Positions 55,300 to 55,332 of a stretch of 55,332 nucleotides of DNA are shown piece by piece. The stretch is from Hofstenia miamia (taxonomy: Eukaryota; Xenacoelomorpha; Acoela; Hofsteniidae): positions 158,457-213,788 of the forward strand of contig CABFPE010000171.1 of the NCBI GenBank assembly GCA_900660155.1, in the 5' to 3' direction. Each line of letters starts with the position of its first letter. Positions within the stretch are counted from its first letter, which is position 1. The notes under the pieces are model-generated. The model searched no databases, was not told the DNA's origin, and worked only from the letters and a program-made list of their open reading frames with translations. A program made the translations under genes and the position numbers.

Positions 55300-55332
55300 G
55301 CTTTTATGTTATGGAAGAACTAAATAGCTTTT

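Noticed and set aside
1..55332. CRISPR arrays, rRNA genes, prokaryotic operons
   Set aside because: No regularly spaced repeats, no rRNA-like stretches, and the repeats and splice-like signals are those of an animal nuclear genome.

Overview
The window is AT-rich (roughly two thirds A+T) animal nuclear DNA. The repeat content points to an invertebrate, quite possibly a marine or aquatic one: several CR1/L2/Jockey-like LINEs, four hAT-type elements with 8-bp target duplications, a Tc1-like transposase relic, foldback MITEs, many (TA)n tracts and a degenerate CCCTAA-like tract. I cannot name the species. No complete, recognisable host gene is visible. Operons and ribosome binding sites do not apply here.

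The assembly structure dominates the window. It is a scaffold of four contigs: 1-11482, a 1000-N gap, 12483-36122, a second 1000-N gap, 37123-38747, a single N at 38748, then 38749-55332. The last 8.16 kb of contig 1 (about 3318-11482) and of contig 2 (about 27958-36122) are almost identical at a constant offset of 24,640 bp. Contig 3 is wholly contained in contig 4 (37123-38747 matches 40259-41883, offset 3,136). These look like uncollapsed haplotypes or scaffold duplicates more than biology, although a recent segmental duplication is not excluded.

Layout. 1-3310: telomere-like tract and a decayed LINE. 3318-11482 (repeated at 27958-36122): an unlisted 71-codon minus-strand reading frame with weak phospholipid-scramblase likeness, a GC-rich island, a LINE thumb remnant, an 815-bp hAT element with a transposase C-terminus, and a 1.57-kb non-autonomous hAT-like element. 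12.6-13.1 kb: broken Tc1 transposase. 15.4-24.7 kb: the least repetitive part, with a TATA/Inr promoter-like site and first-exon candidate, two phase-compatible exon candidates, small ORFs (one a 40-residue, signal-peptide-like, cysteine-rich peptide), and two short hAT MITEs. 37-43 kb: a palindromic element, a decayed LINE interrupted by a second LINE, and an unrecognised decayed coding stretch. 44.6-51.1 kb: an endonuclease-plus-RT LINE relic, the best preserved RT (uninterrupted frame of about 480 codons, 5' truncated) and smaller RT pieces. 52.3-53.3 kb: the C-terminal part of a retroelement protein with a zinc-knuckle plus restriction-like-endonuclease signature, broken by one stop codon. 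54-54.5 kb: a long-stem hairpin MITE next to a frameshifted coding-like stretch.

Functionally the window is a transposon graveyard with at least seven independent reverse-transcriptase relics. The RT at 48.7-50.1 kb, though 5' truncated, shows LINE activity in the recent past.
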